Assembly (NCBI GenBank): GCA_965364735.1
Contig: CBDTYW010000057.1
Span: 1 to 17,165, forward strand
Direction of reading: 5' to 3'
Source of the DNA: CBDTYW01 sp965364735
GTDB taxonomy: Bacteria; Actinomycetota; Nitriliruptoria; Nitriliruptorales; Nitriliruptoraceae
Length of the DNA stretch: 17,165 bases
Shown: in pieces, positions 15,244-17,165 of the stretch
How the letters are laid out: every line of letters begins with the position of its first letter
Position numbering within the stretch: position 1 is the first letter of the stretch
Notes under the pieces: generated by a model
What the model saw: only the letters and a program-made list of their open reading frames with translations
Database searches by the model: none
What the model was told of the DNA's origin: nothing
Position numbers and translations under genes: made by a program

Positions 15244-16602
15244 TCACATCGACGCGATCAGCTTGTCGACACGTTCGTCGTCGTGCACGAACGGGTCCTT
15301 GCAGAGCACCGTCCGCTGCGCCTGGTCGTTCAGCTTCAGGTGAACCCAGTCGACGGTGTAGTCGCGGCGCTTGGCCTTCGCGTGGCGGATGAAGCGCCCG
15401 CGCAGCGCCGCCCGCGTGTGCGGCGGCGGCTCGGTCTTGCCGATCTCGATGTCGGCCTCGTCGAGCAGACGGGTGACGCGACCCTGCCGTTCCAGCAGGT
15501 AGTACAGACCCCGCTCTCGGGCGACGTTGTGGTAGGCGAGGTCCAGCATCGCGACGCGGGGATGGGCGAGCGGAAGGTCGTGGCGGGAGCGATAGGCCTC
15601 GACGAGCCGGTACTTCGCGACCCAGTCGAGATCCCGGTGGAGCTGGAAGGGGTCCTCGACGAGCTGCTCGAGGACGCGCTTCCACTCGCGGACCACCTTC
15701 GCGGCGTCCTCGTCGTCGGGCTGCGTCGTCTGGATGTACCGCTCAACGCGCTCGAGGTAGGCCTGCTGGATCTCCAGCGCCGACATCTCGCGTCCACTGG
15801 CGAGCCGGATCATCCGGGTTCCGGTGATGTCGTGGCTGATCTCGCGGATGGCCCGAATCGGGTTGTCCAGCGTCAGGTCGCGCATGACGACCTGGTCCTC
15901 GATCATGCGCAGCACGAGGTCCGCGGTCGCGACCTTCAGCCACGACGTGAACTCGTTCATGTTCGAGTCGCCGACGATGACGTGCAGCCGACGGAAGCGC
16001 TCCGCGTCCGCGTGTGGCTCGTCGCGGGTGTTGATGATGGGACGGCTCCGCGTGGTGGCGCTGGAGACGCCCTCCCAGATGTGCTCGGCGCGCTGCGCGA
16101 GCGAGAAGATGGCGCCGCGGGGCGTGGTCAGGATCTTCCCGGCGCCGGCGAACACCTGCCGGGACACGAGGAACGGGATGAGCGCGTCGGCGAGGCGCTG
16201 GAACTCACCGACCCGGGTGACGAGGTAGTTCTCGTGACAGCCGTAGGAGTTGCCGGCGGAGTCGGTGTTGTTCTTGAACAGCGAGATCTCACCGGCGATC
16301 CCCTCCTCGTGGAGTCGCTCCTCGGCGGAGCGGACGAGGTCCTCGAGGATCCGCTCCCCCGACTTGTCGTGGGCCACGACCTGGAGCGGGGAATCGCACT
16401 CCGGCGTCGCGTACTCGGGGTGGGATCCGACGTCGAGGTAGAGGCGTGCGCCGTTCTCGAGGAAGACGTTCGAGGACCGTCCCCAGGAGACGACGCGACG
16501 GAACAGGTACCGCGCGACTTCGTCCGGGCTCAGCCGACGCTGCCCGCGGAACGTGCAGGTCACCCCGTACTCGTTCTCGATGCCGAAGATCCGTCGATGC
16601 AC
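15244..16602 (-). CDS. pafA: Pup-protein ligase PafA
   Basis: A 452-residue enzyme, the same length as M. tuberculosis PafA. It uses ATP to join the C-terminal Glu of the small protein Pup to lysines of target proteins, marking them for the proteasome. Family features: GIENEYGVTCTF near 7-18 with the metal-binding Glu9, RLSPDEVARYLFRRVVSWGRSS, LYLDVGSHPEYAT with catalytic-type Asp57, LFKNNTDSAGNSYGCHENYL, RAEHIWEGVSSATTRSRPI, NTRDEPHADAE, LHVIVGDSN and the C-terminal VDWVHLKLNDQAQRTVLCKDPF. The start is a GTG at 16602 giving V-H-R-R-I-F-G-I-E, matching the mycobacterial N-terminus, with GAGGA 8 nt upstream; the GTG at 16635 is less likely. pafB follows after 16 bp. Pup, Dop, Mpa and 20S proteasome genes are not in the window, although prcA is the usual upstream neighbour. 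Confidence 0.97.
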   Translation of the reverse strand: MHRRIFGIENEYGVTCTFRGQRRLSPDEVARYLFRRVVSWGRSSNVFLENGARLYLDVGSHPEYATPECDSPLQVVAHDKSGERILEDLVRSAEERLHEEGIAGEISLFKNNTDSAGNSYGCHENYLVTRVGEFQRLADALIPFLVSRQVFAGAGKILTTPRGAIFSLAQRAEHIWEGVSSATTRSRPIINTRDEPHADAERFRRLHVIVGDSNMNEFTSWLKVATADLVLRMIEDQVVMRDLTLDNPIRAIREISHDITGTRMIRLASGREMSALEIQQAYLERVERYIQTTQPDDEDAAKVVREWKRVLEQLVEDPFQLHRDLDWVAKYRLVEAYRSRHDLPLAHPRVAMLDLAYHNVARERGLYYLLERQGRVTRLLDEADIEIGKTEPPPHTRAALRGRFIRHAKAKRRDYTVDWVHLKLNDQAQRTVLCKDPFVHDDERVDKLIASM

Positions 16603-16741
16603 GCAGCACGTCCTCGGGTTGGCGCGTCGCCGCACCCTAGCCCCCTGACCACGCGGATCGCCGCGTACTGCTCGCCATGGTCAAGCAGGGTGACGAGGTT
16701 GCCGATGACGTGGACAACGACGACCACGACCGAGGCTGACG
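16603..16741. promoter_or_regulatory. Divergent promoter region between pafA and the right-hand gene
   Basis: The 139 bp between divergent starts contain the dyad ACGCGG-ATCG-CCGCGT at 16651-16666 with perfect 6-bp arms. On the minus strand, TAGGGT (16639-16634) fits a TANNNT -10 for pafA, with transcription starting near 16627 and a leader of about 25 nt that includes the GAGGA site. The dyad would then cover the -35 position. I see no clear -35 and no full match to the PafBC-type promoter pattern (TGTC element spaced before TANNNT). Confidence 0.35.
16677..16739 (+). CDS. Possible 20-residue acidic leader ORF
   Basis: ATG at 16677 opens 20 codons, M-V-K-Q-G-D-E-V-A-D-D-V-D-N-D-D-H-D-R-G, ending in TGA two bases before the ATG of the next gene and containing that gene's Shine-Dalgarno. 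Eight of 20 residues are Asp or Glu. There is no ribosome site of its own. It could couple translation to the downstream gene or be a chance frame. It lacks the C-terminal Gly-Gly-Gln/Glu of Pup, so it is not Pup. Confidence 0.2.
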   Translation: MVKQGDEVADDVDNDDHDRG

Positions 16742-17165
16742 ATGGACACCACCACCGCCCTCTGGCGTGGCCGGGCCGCCGTGCAGGCCGGTCGCTGGGA
16801 CGACGTCGAGTCCTTGGCCGCACGACTCGCCGATGAGGCTGCCGTCGAGCTCCCGTCGATCTCATGGCTGGCATCGCCGGTGTCAGAGATGTTCGAGCAG
16901 GTGATCGCTCGCTGCGGCCCGACCTCTGATGCGGTCTGGGTGGAGCTCGACACCTCGATGGGCGGAGGCTGGCAGGTCAGCGCGGGCCCCGCCTTCGGGT
17001 TCGATCAGTTCGATCCCGACCTTGAATGGGCAGGACGCCATCCCACCACCGTGCTGGGGCCGCGCCTGTACGAGCACGAGGGCCTCGCCGACGGTCTGGA
17101 CGACGACGACCCCGGGCTCGCCCCCCTCGTGCTGCACGCCCTCGCCGCGATCGGCAGGGGGCATC
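16742..17165 (+). CDS. Unidentified protein, incomplete at right edge
   Basis: A rightward frame opens at ATG 16742 and has no stop for 141 codons to the window end. Coding is supported by GAGG 6 nt before the ATG, an in-frame TGA at 16706-16708 that fixes the start, and strong G/C preference at third codon positions. The protein begins M-D-T-T-T-A-L-W-R-G-R-A-A-V. Residues 5-33 look like an amphipathic helix, followed by VSEMFEQVIARCG, the possible strands VWVELDTSMGGGWQVSAG (about 67-84), an aromatic/Asp-rich segment GFDQFDPDLEWAGRH, and an acidic stretch LADGLDDDDPG. No membrane segment or signal peptide is visible. I do not recognise the family. It sits where the proteasome genes usually adjoin pafA but points the other way. 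Confidence 0.75.
   Translation, partial: MDTTTALWRGRAAVQAGRWDDVESLAARLADEAAVELPSISWLASPVSEMFEQVIARCGPTSDAVWVELDTSMGGGWQVSAGPAFGFDQFDPDLEWAGRHPTTVLGPRLYEHEGLADGLDDDDPGLAPLVLHALAAIGRGH

Noticed and set aside
16677..16739. Short acidic ORF near pafA as a candidate Pup
   Set aside because: Pup is about 60 residues and ends in Gly-Gly-Gln or Gly-Gly-Glu. This frame has 20 residues and ends in Asp-Arg-Gly.
15160..16836. 558-codon open frame on the plus strand opposite pafA
   Set aside because: It is antisense to pafA, one of the most clearly recognisable genes here. Its composition (Val/Asp/Arg/Leu-rich, no motif) is that of a GC-rich complementary-frame shadow.
1..17165. Search for tRNA, rRNA, CRISPR arrays, insertion sequences and phage genes
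   Set aside because: No cloverleaf-like segment between genes, no spaced repeats, no transposase or integrase motif, and no terminal inverted repeats were seen. Intergenic space is too short for most of these.

Overview
This window is a densely packed, high-GC stretch of an actinobacterial (Actinomycetota) chromosome. The strongest taxonomic marker is the minus-strand series pafA-pafB-pafC-(small gene)-tatA-tatC-helY. This is the order known from Mycobacterium tuberculosis (Rv2097c to Rv2092c), apart from one extra zinc-ribbon gene between pafC and tatA. Protein divergence from mycobacterial relatives and the different gene content on both sides suggest a lineage outside the well-studied genera, possibly deep-branching. 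The genus cannot be named from the sequence alone.

Layout from left to right: (1) 1-3598, minus strand: a GNAT acetyltransferase, a degenerate acyl-CoA dehydrogenase-like protein, a small three-helix membrane protein, a YtcJ-type amidohydrolase that has lost two expected metal ligands, and the first 23 codons of another gene running off the left edge. (2) 3732-5375, plus strand: glpD, divergent from the GNAT gene across a palindrome-rich promoter region. (3) 5387-8948, minus strand and convergent with glpD: an FAD oxidase resembling alkyl-DHAP synthase, a CCG-type Fe-S protein and a DAG-kinase-family lipid kinase, joined by 4-bp overlaps. This resembles the M. tuberculosis glpD1/Rv2251/Rv2252 neighbourhood, with an Fe-S subunit added. 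(4) 8982-12659, minus strand: tatA, tatC and helY. (5) 12796-13179: a zinc-ribbon protein with its own upstream dyad and downstream terminator hairpin. (6) 13336-16602, minus strand: pafA, pafB and pafC (pupylation ligase and the WYL-type DNA-damage regulators). (7) 16742 to the right edge, plus strand: an unrecognised gene that is incomplete in the window.

Genes are tightly coupled. Six minus-strand junctions are 4-bp GTGA/ATGA stop-start overlaps, including one at the very left edge. Several long open frames begin too early because they read through the upstream gene; the starts given here were chosen from these overlaps, Shine-Dalgarno-like sequences and family N-termini. No tRNA, rRNA, CRISPR array, insertion sequence or phage gene was seen, and no stretch longer than 300 bases lacks a gene.

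The items most worth a second look are the AGPS-like flavoprotein/Fe-S/lipid-kinase module, the amidohydrolase with substituted metal ligands, the degenerate acyl-CoA dehydrogenase coupled to a membrane protein, and pafA standing without proteasome or pup genes beside it.
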